From positions 1 to 5,724 of the forward strand of contig JAAYJY010000149.1 in NCBI GenBank assembly GCA_012522705.1: a stretch of DNA of 5,724 nt, written 5' to 3'. The position numbers and the translations under genes are program-made. Below are positions 1 through 5,676 of this stretch, in pieces; position 1 is the first letter of the stretch; every line of letters begins with the position of its first letter. This DNA comes from Syntrophomonadaceae bacterium (GTDB lineage Bacteria; Bacillota; Syntrophomonadia; Syntrophomonadales; Syntrophomonadaceae). The notes below the pieces were generated by a model. That model saw only the letters and a list, made by a program, of their open reading frames with translations. It was not told where the DNA came from and made no database searches.

Positions 1-80
1 GGAGCCATGTATTTATGAGAAAAATTGATCTATTCGGCTAGCGTCGATTTGAGCGAGGCTGACAGACGTAAGCTCCCGGC
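1..80. other. upstream non-coding stretch, no supported gene
   Basis: All three + strand frames meet a stop within about the first 50 bases, so this may contain the last codons of a gene lying outside the window, but nothing identifies it. No tRNA-like fold, strong hairpin or repeat is visible. The ATG at 15 follows a GGAG at the window edge but opens only eight codons before a TAG, so I do not call it a gene. Confidence 0.4.
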
Positions 81-84
81 GATT

Positions 85-114
85 GTTTAAAAACCTGCCA
101 AGCCGGAAATAATA
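85..114 (+). promoter_or_regulatory. sigma-F-type (forespore) promoter of spoIIR
   Basis: The -35 element GTTTA (85-89) and -10 element GGAAATAATA (105-114) are separated by exactly 15 bp. Both agree at every specified position with the B. subtilis sigma-F consensus (GYWTA, N15, GGNNANWHTR). B. subtilis spoIIR is a known sigma-F target, so the gene downstream is the expected one. The predicted transcript start is near 121, so the mRNA would begin almost at the ribosome binding site. The match is seen directly; the sigma-factor assignment is by analogy. Confidence 0.75.
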
Positions 115-120
115 CAATTA

Positions 121-129
121 AAGGGAGGG
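121..129 (+). promoter_or_regulatory. ribosome binding site deciding the TTG start of spoIIR
   Basis: AAGGGAGGG lies 8 nt before the TTG at 138. No in-frame ATG is available before the conserved region, and the TTG puts a Lys-Arg-His leader directly ahead of the hydrophobic signal segment. The TTG is therefore the best start. Confidence 0.7.
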
Positions 130-137
130 ATATATTT

Positions 138-713
138 TTGAAGAGACACATTTCAGGGATTATTTTTATAACTCTTGTAAGCTTGTTCGCCGTTACGGTC
201 GGTTGGTGGTGGATCAACAGTCGCAGTGAACCGCTGAAAGAAGGCGTGTTGAGACTGCATGTAGTCGCCAACAGTGATGATCTGGCCGATCAATCGTTGA
301 AACTGGTGGTGAAGGACGACATTGTGAGTTTGATACAGGGAGAATTGGTTGATGTCTGCGACGCCGATGAAGCCAGGCGTCGGGCTGTAGATGATATTTC
401 TCTGATCGAAGCGACTGCTCGGGAGCGCATCCTGGCAGAGGGTTATGATTACCCGGTAACGGTAAGCGTAGGGGAATATGACTTCCCCACCAAATCCTAT
501 GGCAACCTGGTTTTTCCGCCGGGCAGGTATCAAGCTGTGCGAGTGGTAATCGGCAAAGGACAAGGAAAGAATTGGTGGTGCGTATTATTTCCCCCGTTAT
601 GCTTGGTGTCATCCTCGGATTCGGGATTGGGACTAACCAGTCCACAACAGGCCCAGGTCTCCTTCAAGTGTTTGGAACTTCTACCACGCGGCGTTAAATT
701 GATAAACAACTAA
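138..713 (+). CDS. spoIIR: stage II sporulation protein R (SpoIIR), sigma-E activation signal
   Basis: SpoIIR is made in the forespore and exported to the space between the two membranes. There it triggers the membrane protease SpoIIGA to process pro-sigma-E in the mother cell. The 191-residue product starts with a short basic end and a hydrophobic segment (residues about 6-25), which fits a signal peptide or anchor. The family signature LRLHVVANSD follows at 38-47, then a conserved block with YGNLVFPPGRYQAVRV (121-136). GKNWWCVLFPPLC (143-155) completes the signature, with Cys148 and Cys155. It is somewhat shorter than the B. subtilis protein (about 224 aa). The gene is monocistronic in appearance, with its own sigma-F-like promoter upstream and a strong hairpin ten bases downstream. 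In B. subtilis spoIIR is not located next to ispE, so this neighbourhood differs. Identification rests on motif recognition and is strong. Confidence 0.93.
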   Translation: MKRHISGIIFITLVSLFAVTVGWWWINSRSEPLKEGVLRLHVVANSDDLADQSLKLVVKDDIVSLIQGELVDVCDADEARRRAVDDISLIEATARERILAEGYDYPVTVSVGEYDFPTKSYGNLVFPPGRYQAVRVVIGKGQGKNWWCVLFPPLCLVSSSDSGLGLTSPQQAQVSFKCLELLPRGVKLINN

Positions 714-722
714 GGTAATGAC

Positions 723-770
723 TTATCACACTAAAAGGTTCGCCGGAGGGCGAACCTTTTAGTGTGATAA
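723..770. terminator. perfect 22-bp inverted repeat, likely bidirectional terminator after spoIIR
   Basis: The arms 723-744 and 749-770 are perfect reverse complements around a GGAG loop. The inner stem AGGTTCGCC/GGCGAACCT is GC-rich and is flanked by AAAA on the left (733-736) and TTTT on the right (757-760). Either strand therefore reads as an A-tract, hairpin and T-tract terminator. The pairing continues 10 bp beyond the T-tract, which ordinary terminators do not need. It lies between the stop of spoIIR and the ispE promoter, so it would insulate the sporulation gene from the housekeeping operon. Confidence 0.8.
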
Positions 771-798
771 TATTCACCTTTACCGGGTTTGGGCCGCT

Positions 799-827
799 TT
801 CATTTTTCGAAATGCTATGTGTATAAT
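799..827 (+). promoter_or_regulatory. putative sigma-A promoter of the ispE operon
   Basis: A consensus -10 TATAAT sits at 822-827. The best -35 at 17-bp spacing is TTCATT (799-804), only 3 of 6 matches, so the promoter is strong at -10 and weak at -35. Predicted transcription starts near 834, giving a leader of about 22 nt that holds the GAGGAG ribosome binding site (841-846). Confidence 0.55.
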
Positions 828-855
828 GAATTAAAAAAATGAGGAGAACAGCGGG

Positions 856-1740
856 ATGATGGACCAGATAAAGATAGAAGCGCCCGCCAAGATAAATCTG
901 ACATTGAAAGTAGTCGCCAAGCGACTGGATGGGTATCATGATTTGGAAACGGTGATGCAGCAGATCGATTTATGCGATGAAATAATCATTGAGAGTGTGG
1001 ATGAAGGCATAGAGGTCAACAGCAATAACAGCGAGGTTCCAGTTGCTGAGGCCAATTTGGCCTTTAAGGCCGCCCGCCTGTTATGTGAGAGAATTGGAGT
1101 AACCAGAGGCTTTCGTATATTCATCGATAAAAAGATACCGCTGGGTGCCGGATTAGCTGGCGGGAGTACTGATGCCGCAGCCGTATTGCGGGGCTTAAAT
1201 CAAATATTGGACTTTCCGTTGGATCTTCAGACATTGTTGGAATTGGGTTTACAGGTGGGGTCAGATGTCCCTTTTTGTATTGTGGGTGGAACTGCCCTGG
1301 CGCGGGGGCGGGGTGAGATTCTCGAATCACTCTCCCTTGGTCCGCATCTAGAACTGGTGTTGGTAAATCCCCCCCTGCAAATTTCAACTGCCGAGGTTTA
1401 CCATGATCTTAAGCTGGCAGAACTTAATGATCAGCCCGACAACGGCGCCTTTCTTGAAGCTTGGTACAGATGTGATATTATTGGATTAGCCGCGCACATG
1501 AAGAACGACCTGGAGACAGTCAGTGTAGTCAAATATCCGGGCATTTCAGAGATTAAGGATAGATTGGTCTCTCTTGGGGCTCTGGGCACCTTCATGTCGG
1601 GAAGCGGCCCCAGCGTGATCGGTATCTTCGGCAACCGCCAGATGGCATCAAAGGCGTGGCAGACCATTAAAGAAGTTTACCAAGAGTCTTTCCTGGTCTC
1701 ATCCTACATCAAAGATAAAGGTGGTATAATCAATGCCTAA
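856..1740 (+). CDS. ispE: 4-diphosphocytidyl-2-C-methyl-D-erythritol kinase (IspE)
   Basis: IspE phosphorylates the 2-hydroxyl of CDP-methylerythritol with ATP, a cytosolic step of the MEP pathway to isopentenyl diphosphate, which feeds undecaprenyl phosphate and quinones. The 294-aa GHMP-fold kinase has APAKINLTL at 9-17, with Lys12 matching the conserved active-site lysine. RLDGYHDLETVMQ follows at 23-35. The glycine-rich ATP loop is PLGAGLAGGSTDAA (95-108), GSDVPF (135-140) carries the catalytic Asp137, and the C-terminal GHMP motif is MSGSGPSVIGIF (247-258). Length is normal for the family. ATG codons at 856 and 859 are tandem; GAGGAG at 841-846 suits either. Its end overlaps the following regulator gene by 8 bp, implying one transcript. 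Nothing is truncated or missing. Confidence 0.96.
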   Translation: MMDQIKIEAPAKINLTLKVVAKRLDGYHDLETVMQQIDLCDEIIIESVDEGIEVNSNNSEVPVAEANLAFKAARLLCERIGVTRGFRIFIDKKIPLGAGLAGGSTDAAAVLRGLNQILDFPLDLQTLLELGLQVGSDVPFCIVGGTALARGRGEILESLSLGPHLELVLVNPPLQISTAEVYHDLKLAELNDQPDNGAFLEAWYRCDIIGLAAHMKNDLETVSVVKYPGISEIKDRLVSLGALGTFMSGSGPSVIGIFGNRQMASKAWQTIKEVYQESFLVSSYIKDKGGIINA

Positions 1741-2428
1741 CAGACGCTTGAACCCGGTCGACTTGGATTCCTACAAGCCTTTGCGGGACTTAGTGCTGGA
1801 GGCGATTCGCAGCGCCATTATGAATGGTACCCTGCAACCTCGGGAACGGTTGATGGAGATTCAGCTGGCTGAGGAATTGGGAGTATCCAGAACGCCAGTT
1901 CGGGAGGCTTTGCGGAAATTGGAGTTGGAAGGCTTCATCGTGATGGTTCCCCGCAAAGGAGCCTACGTAGCCGACCTGTCATTCAAGGATATTGCTGATG
2001 TATTCGAAATACGGGCTGCGTTGGAGGGCTTGGCTGCTGGTTTGGCGGCAGAGAGAATCACCGAAGATGAGCTAGAGAATATGGAGAGATTGATCGTAGG
2101 GAAGCAGGAAGCCATAAATAGTGGAGATATAGACAAGCTGGTCGAAGTAGATACCAGTTTTCATGAACTTCTCTACAAGGCCAGCCGTAATGACAGGCTG
2201 GCAGCCATTATCAGCAATCTGCGCGAACAGATACAGCGATTTCGTTTGACATCCTTGTCATTCCCGGGACGTAACAAGGAGTCATTGCAGGAGCATAAAC
2301 AATTGGTAGAAGCCATACAGGCTCGGGACAGCCAACTGGCCCGGCAACTGGCCCAGGAGCATATTGAGAACGCCGAAAATGTGTTGATAGAGTCCATCAA
2401 AATGGAAGAGTTAGGGAATGAGAGTTGA
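1733..2428 (+). CDS. GntR-family transcriptional regulator, FadR/FCD subfamily
   Basis: The 231-aa protein has an N-terminal winged helix-turn-helix (residues about 16-82). Its typical recognition segment is LAEELGVSRTPVREALRKLE (45-64), followed by the wing VPRKGAYVADLS. The rest (about 86-222) is an all-helical FCD ligand-binding domain. Asp140 and His144 (DTSFH), His188 (QEH) and His210 (QEHIENA) fit the Asp-His-His-His metal-ligand pattern of that domain, so it probably binds a metal-coordinated carboxylate. The ligand and operator are unknown. The start ATG overlaps the ispE stop and is preceded by AAAGGTGG (1717-1724), suggesting translational coupling. It sits where B. subtilis has purR in the ispE-glmU-prs cluster, but it is not a PurR homologue: no phosphoribosyltransferase-like domain is visible. 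Family assignment is firm; regulation of the local genes is inference. Confidence 0.9.
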   Translation: MPNRRLNPVDLDSYKPLRDLVLEAIRSAIMNGTLQPRERLMEIQLAEELGVSRTPVREALRKLELEGFIVMVPRKGAYVADLSFKDIADVFEIRAALEGLAAGLAAERITEDELENMERLIVGKQEAINSGDIDKLVEVDTSFHELLYKASRNDRLAAIISNLREQIQRFRLTSLSFPGRNKESLQEHKQLVEAIQARDSQLARQLAQEHIENAENVLIESIKMEELGNES

Positions 2429-2455
2429 TACCATTTAGTTCTTGGAGGAACAGGG

Positions 2456-3235
2456 ATGCAATATGATGCTGTAATCATGGCCGGCGGCGAAAGCAGCAGC
2501 GAATTAATACAAGTCGCACCATACAGCAATGAGGCTCTAATCATCATAGGCAGTTACCCTATGATATACTATGTGTACAGTGCCCTGCGCGCTACGCCCA
2601 GCATCAAGAATATAGTCGTCAGTGGCCCGGTTGAATGCTTACGTAGTATCCTCCCCCATGACGAAAAGCTGTTTTTTGTGGAGAGCGGAGAAAATGCCAT
2701 TGAGACCTTTTCCAGAGGAGTGAACTTCCTTGGTGGTCGGATCACATCCAAAGTTTTGGCCGTTCCTACCGACATTCCTTTCATCACATCTGAAGCCATC
2801 AGCGATTTCCTGACCAATTGTGAAAGCGCCGAAGCGGATATTTATTATCCAATCACCAGCAAAGAGGTCAATGAGCTAAAGTACCCGGGAGTTATCCGTA
2901 CCTACGTGCATCTGAAAGACGGTATATTTACCGGCGGCAACCTATTCCTGCTGCGCAGCGCAGCTTTACCAGGCTGCATGGAGTTCGGGCTCAAAGTCAT
3001 AAGCCGCCGCAAGAACCCCCTGGCGATTGCCAGATTGTTTGGGTTTGGTCTGGTGTGCAAATATCTAGCGGGACAGCTTAGCATCAAGGCGGCTGAGAAG
3101 AGGCTTTACGAAGTAGCCGGGATCAACGGCAAGGGAATCATATCCCCATATGCGGAGGTAGGGGTCGATGTGGATAAGCCTGATGATCTTTTGTTGGCCC
3201 AGAGATACCTTAGCGGAGTAAGCTTTGAAAGATAG
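2456..3235 (+). CDS. MobA-like / NTP_transferase-domain protein of unknown substrate
   Basis: The 259-aa protein has the layout of a small GT-A-fold nucleotidyltransferase. It begins with a glycine-rich start, DAVIMAGGESSS (4-15), followed by ALIIIGSYPMIYYV (27-40). The metal-binding PTDIPFIT (104-111, Asp106) comes next, then TGGNLFLL (159-166) and a C-terminal VDVDKPDDLLLA (237-248). The nucleotide-binding loop is degenerate: the usual R-M-G and downstream Lys of AGGxSxRMGxxK are replaced by S-E-L and a Glu. The acidic metal motifs remain, so activity is possible but substrate and nucleotide are uncertain. No signal peptide or membrane segment is evident. GGAGG (2444-2448) lies 7 nt before the ATG, and only 27 bp separate it from the regulator gene, so co-transcription is likely. 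It is distantly related to the GlmU N-domain encoded next door. A molybdopterin cytidylyl/guanylyltransferase role is not supported by any neighbour. Confidence 0.8.
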   Translation: MQYDAVIMAGGESSSELIQVAPYSNEALIIIGSYPMIYYVYSALRATPSIKNIVVSGPVECLRSILPHDEKLFFVESGENAIETFSRGVNFLGGRITSKVLAVPTDIPFITSEAISDFLTNCESAEADIYYPITSKEVNELKYPGVIRTYVHLKDGIFTGGNLFLLRSAALPGCMEFGLKVISRRKNPLAIARLFGFGLVCKYLAGQLSIKAAEKRLYEVAGINGKGIISPYAEVGVDVDKPDDLLLAQRYLSGVSFER

Positions 3236-3244
3236 CATTAAGCT

Positions 3245-3274
3245 TTTACAGCCAACCAAATAAAAGGTTATAAT
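3245..3274 (+). promoter_or_regulatory. sigma-A-type promoter of glmU-prs
   Basis: TTTACA (3245-3250, 5 of 6 to TTGACA) and a consensus TATAAT (3269-3274) are 18 bp apart. The -35 box begins nine bases after the stop of the nucleotidyltransferase gene. Transcription would start near 3281, giving a leader of about 58 nt to the GTG start of glmU. No terminator lies before it, so read-through from ispE may add to this promoter. Confidence 0.7.
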
Positions 3275-3280
3275 ACAAGG

Positions 3281-3309
3281 TGCAGGCTGGTCATAAATGG
3301 GAGCCTGTA
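3281..3309 (+). other. small hairpin in the glmU leader
   Basis: TGCAGGCT (3281-3288) can pair with AGCCTGTA (3302-3309) as an 8-bp stem with one G-U pair and a 13-nt loop. It starts at the predicted 5' end of the transcript and lies ahead of the ribosome binding site at 3324-3329 without covering it. There is no T-run, so it is not a terminator; a 5'-end stabilising role is possible. It is short enough to be chance. Confidence 0.3.
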
Positions 3310-3323
3310 GATGGAGTATGAAG

Positions 3324-3329
3324 AGGGGA
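3324..3329 (+). promoter_or_regulatory. ribosome binding site deciding the GTG start of glmU
   Basis: AGGGGA (3324-3329) ends 9 nt before GTG 3339. The in-frame ATG at 3297 has only a distant AAGGTG (3278-3283, 13 nt away), and the ATG at 3318 has GGAG almost touching it. Only the GTG has a well-spaced site, and it gives the usual GlmU N-terminus, a few residues before VILAAGKG. Confidence 0.65.
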
Positions 3330-3338
3330 ATCTGGAAA

Positions 3339-4685
3339 GTGACAACGTCTGTGGTGATATTGGCAGCCGGCAAGGGTGTGCGCATGCGTTCCCAACTGCC
3401 CAAAGTGGTTCACCGGGTGGCCGGCAAGGCGATGATTGAGCATGTCAACGATGCAGCCCGTGCGGCTGCACTGGATAAAGTAGTGATAGTGGTAGGACAT
3501 GGCAGGGGTTTAGTAGAAGAGCTTTTTTCACATGGAGAGGTGGATTTCGCGGTACAGGAAGACCAACTGGGGACAGGTCATGCCCTCATGCAAGCCATGG
3601 CTAAAGTGCAGGGAGATGATACCATAATAGTGTTGGCGGGAGACACGCCTCTGCTGCAACCAGCGACCGTCAGAGCGCTTCTGAACCACCATCAGCAAAG
3701 CCAGGCGGTGGTTACGGTAATATCGACGGAAATCGATGACCCTTACGGATACGGGCGGATAATCCGCAACCAAGACGGGTCCTTCCGGGATATAGTCGAA
3801 GAGAAGGATGCCCGGGAGGAAGAAAGACAGGTAATAGAAATCAATTCCGGTATGTATGCCATGCAGGTCGAGGAGGTTTCGTCAGTATTGGACAAACTGG
3901 GCACCGATAACCAGCAGGGGGAATACTACGTTACGGAGGCATTAAGGATTCTTAATGACCAGGGACAAAAGATAGAGATTCTACAGATGGATGTCCAGGA
4001 AGACATTTACGGAATAAATGACCGGGTCCAATTAGCCCAAGCCGAGGCAATTTTGCGCCGCCGTAAAAACGTTGCACTAATGGAGAATGGGGTTACCATT
4101 ATGGACCCCAATTCCACATTTATAGATTGTAATGTTGAAATTAGCCCGGATACGATAATACATCCAGGATCGATTATCGAAGGCCGGACTAGTATTGGAG
4201 CCGACTGCCAGATCGGGCCGGCGGCACATATTACGTCATCAATTATAGGCCAGCGGGTTATAATCGAACACTCCAGGCTGAAAGAAGCTGAGGTTGGCGA
4301 TGATTGCACCATCGGTCCTTATGCCTACTTGCGTCCCGGTGCAGTGTTGCATGCCAAGGTCAAAGTGGGGGACTTCGTCGAAATCAAGAAGTCTACCCTG
4401 GGCGAAGGGAGCAAAGCCCCTCATCTAAGTTACATCGGCGATTCCCAGATAGGCAAGGGTGTCAATATCGGGGCCGGGACGATCACTTGCAACTATGATG
4501 GCCAAAACAAATGGGAAACAATCCTTGAAGATGGTGTATTTATTGGCAGCAACACTAACCTGGTCGCTCCAATTAAGGTTGGGGCCAACTCCATAACCGG
4601 AGCCGGCTCCACTATAACCAGGGATGTACCAGCTGATACTTTGGCTGTAGAAAGGGCCCAGCAGAAAAATCTTAAGAAAAGGTAA
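3339..4685 (+). CDS. glmU: bifunctional GlmU: GlcN-1-P acetyltransferase / GlcNAc-1-P uridylyltransferase
   Basis: GlmU acetylates glucosamine-1-phosphate with acetyl-CoA, then transfers UMP from UTP to yield UDP-GlcNAc for peptidoglycan and wall polymers. From the GTG start the protein has 448 residues, close to the B. subtilis length (456). The N-terminal pyrophosphorylase domain shows VILAAGKGVRMRS (6-18), PKVVHRVAGK (21-30, Lys22), QEDQLGTGHA (73-82), AGDTPLL (100-106, metal Asp102) and GINDRVQLA (225-233, Asn227). The C-terminal left-handed beta-helix, with hexapeptide repeats from about 252, holds YLRPGAVL (330-337, Arg332) and EIKKSTLGEGSKAPHLSYIG (348-367), with His362 as the likely catalytic base. 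NIGAGTITCNYDG (376-388) follows. Opening the frame at ATG 3297 would add 14 residues (to 462) unlike the family. It is followed after 43 bp by prs with no terminator between. Confidence 0.96.
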   Translation: MTTSVVILAAGKGVRMRSQLPKVVHRVAGKAMIEHVNDAARAAALDKVVIVVGHGRGLVEELFSHGEVDFAVQEDQLGTGHALMQAMAKVQGDDTIIVLAGDTPLLQPATVRALLNHHQQSQAVVTVISTEIDDPYGYGRIIRNQDGSFRDIVEEKDAREEERQVIEINSGMYAMQVEEVSSVLDKLGTDNQQGEYYVTEALRILNDQGQKIEILQMDVQEDIYGINDRVQLAQAEAILRRRKNVALMENGVTIMDPNSTFIDCNVEISPDTIIHPGSIIEGRTSIGADCQIGPAAHITSSIIGQRVIIEHSRLKEAEVGDDCTIGPYAYLRPGAVLHAKVKVGDFVEIKKSTLGEGSKAPHLSYIGDSQIGKGVNIGAGTITCNYDGQNKWETILEDGVFIGSNTNLVAPIKVGANSITGAGSTITRDVPADTLAVERAQQKNLKKR

Positions 4686-4713
4686 AAACCCAATGAGGTT
4701 CCAAAATCCGATC

Positions 4714-4718
4714 GGAGG
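4714..4718 (+). promoter_or_regulatory. ribosome binding site deciding the ATG start of prs
   Basis: GGAGG at 4714-4718 is 10 nt before the ATG at 4729. A second GGAGG (4745-4749) touches the next in-frame ATG at 4750 with no spacer and cannot serve it, so the upstream start is preferred. This gives Prs seven extra residues before the usual MKLFTGNANPLLA opening. Confidence 0.6.
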
Positions 4719-4728
4719 TTTAGTTTAG

Positions 4729-5676
4729 ATGAACACATCCAGATGGAGGATGAAACTATTCACGGGCAATGCCAACCCTCTATTGGCCAAAGAGATTGGG
4801 GACTATCTGGGCATGTCCCTGGCCAAAGCCACGGTTGCTCACTTTTCTGATGGTGAAGTAAGCGTGGAGATTGGCGAGAGTGTACGCGGGGTAGACACAT
4901 TTGTAGTGCAGCCTACATGTACTCCTGGTAATGAGAATCTCATGGAATTACTTATAATGATAGATGCCTTCCGGCGGGCTTCCGCGGGACGGATAAACGC
5001 GGTTATTCCCTACTTCGGTTATGGGCGCCAAGATCGAAAAAACAGGGCTCGGGATCCGATTACCGCTAAACTGGTATCCAACCTGATCGTTGAAGCCGGT
5101 GCCCATCGGGTGGTTACGGTTGATTTGCATGCCGCCCAGATACAAGGGTTTTTTGATATACCGGTGGATCATCTGCCCGGAGTCGCGACCTTGGCAGACC
5201 ATATCAATAGAAAGGATCTGTCTGATAATCCAGTGGTGGTATCACCTGACGTGGGCGGGGTGACGCGAGCGCGGAACCTGGCTGCCAAATTGGGAGCTCC
5301 TCTGGCCATAATTGATAAAAGGAGGCCAGCTCACAATGTTTCCGAGATTATGAATGTAATCGGTGAAGTCGAAGGCAAGTCGGTAATCCTCATCGATGAT
5401 ATAATCGACACAGCAGGGACAGTCTGCAATGCTGCCGACGTGATGATGGACAAGGGGGCCAAGGAAGTTTTGGTTTGCTGTACGCATCCGGTATTCTCGG
5501 GGCCGGCTATGGATAGGCTGGCCAAAGCCCCGATAGAAGAGATAATCGTAACCAATACTATACCATTGCGCGAAAGACTGCCCAATTTAACGGTATTATC
5601 CATTGCGCCCCTGATCGGCGAGGCAGTGCTGCGGATTCATGAAGACCTGTCGGTAAGCAAAATATTCGAGGATTAA
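4729..5676 (+). CDS. prs: ribose-phosphate pyrophosphokinase (PRPP synthetase, class I)
   Basis: Prs transfers the diphosphate of ATP to ribose-5-phosphate, making PRPP for purine, pyrimidine, NAD, histidine and tryptophan synthesis in the cytosol. The 315-aa length matches the class (B. subtilis 317). Motifs in order: FTGNANPLLA (11-20), FSDGEVSVEI (39-48), GYGRQDRKNRARDPITAKLV (98-117, ATP site), VDLHAAQIQGFFDIPVDHL (131-149, catalytic/metal His134), and the pyrophosphate loop SPDVGGVTRAR (172-182). The flexible-loop KRRPAHN comes next (197-203), then the PRPP-binding LIDDIIDTAGT (221-231). The C-terminal SIAPLIGEAVLRIHEDLSVS (291-310) is also typical. It lacks its own visible promoter and is probably co-transcribed with glmU, as in B. 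subtilis. No key residue is missing. Confidence 0.96.
   Translation: MNTSRWRMKLFTGNANPLLAKEIGDYLGMSLAKATVAHFSDGEVSVEIGESVRGVDTFVVQPTCTPGNENLMELLIMIDAFRRASAGRINAVIPYFGYGRQDRKNRARDPITAKLVSNLIVEAGAHRVVTVDLHAAQIQGFFDIPVDHLPGVATLADHINRKDLSDNPVVVSPDVGGVTRARNLAAKLGAPLAIIDKRRPAHNVSEIMNVIGEVEGKSVILIDDIIDTAGTVCNAADVMMDKGAKEVLVCCTHPVFSGPAMDRLAKAPIEEIIVTNTIPLRERLPNLTVLSIAPLIGEAVLRIHEDLSVSKIFED

Noticed and set aside
153..645. Long antisense frames of 136 and 143 codons opposite spoIIR
   Set aside because: They are shadows of the confidently identified spoIIR frame, with proline/histidine/cysteine-rich composition and no initiation signals.
771..855. FadR/GntR-type operator (TNGTNNNACNA) near the ispE promoter
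   Set aside because: I searched by eye and found no convincing copy here or at 3236-3296, so no operator is annotated.
1725..1730. TATAAT just before the gntR-family gene, as a possible internal promoter
   Set aside because: It lies between the ribosome binding site and the start codon, would give a transcript starting inside the gene, and has no acceptable -35 at 16-18 bp upstream.
2173..2547. 124-codon antisense frame across the end of the regulator gene and the start of the nucleotidyltransferase gene
   Set aside because: It has serine/cysteine-rich low-complexity composition and no convincing start context, and both strand partners are well-supported genes.
4304..4498. 64-codon + strand frame inside glmU
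   Set aside because: It overlaps strongly conserved GlmU beta-helix codons in another frame, has no ribosome binding site, and its translation resembles no known family.
4689..4702. AACC/GGTT mini-hairpin between glmU and prs as a terminator
   Set aside because: The stem is only 4 bp with no T-run; co-transcription of glmU and prs is more likely.
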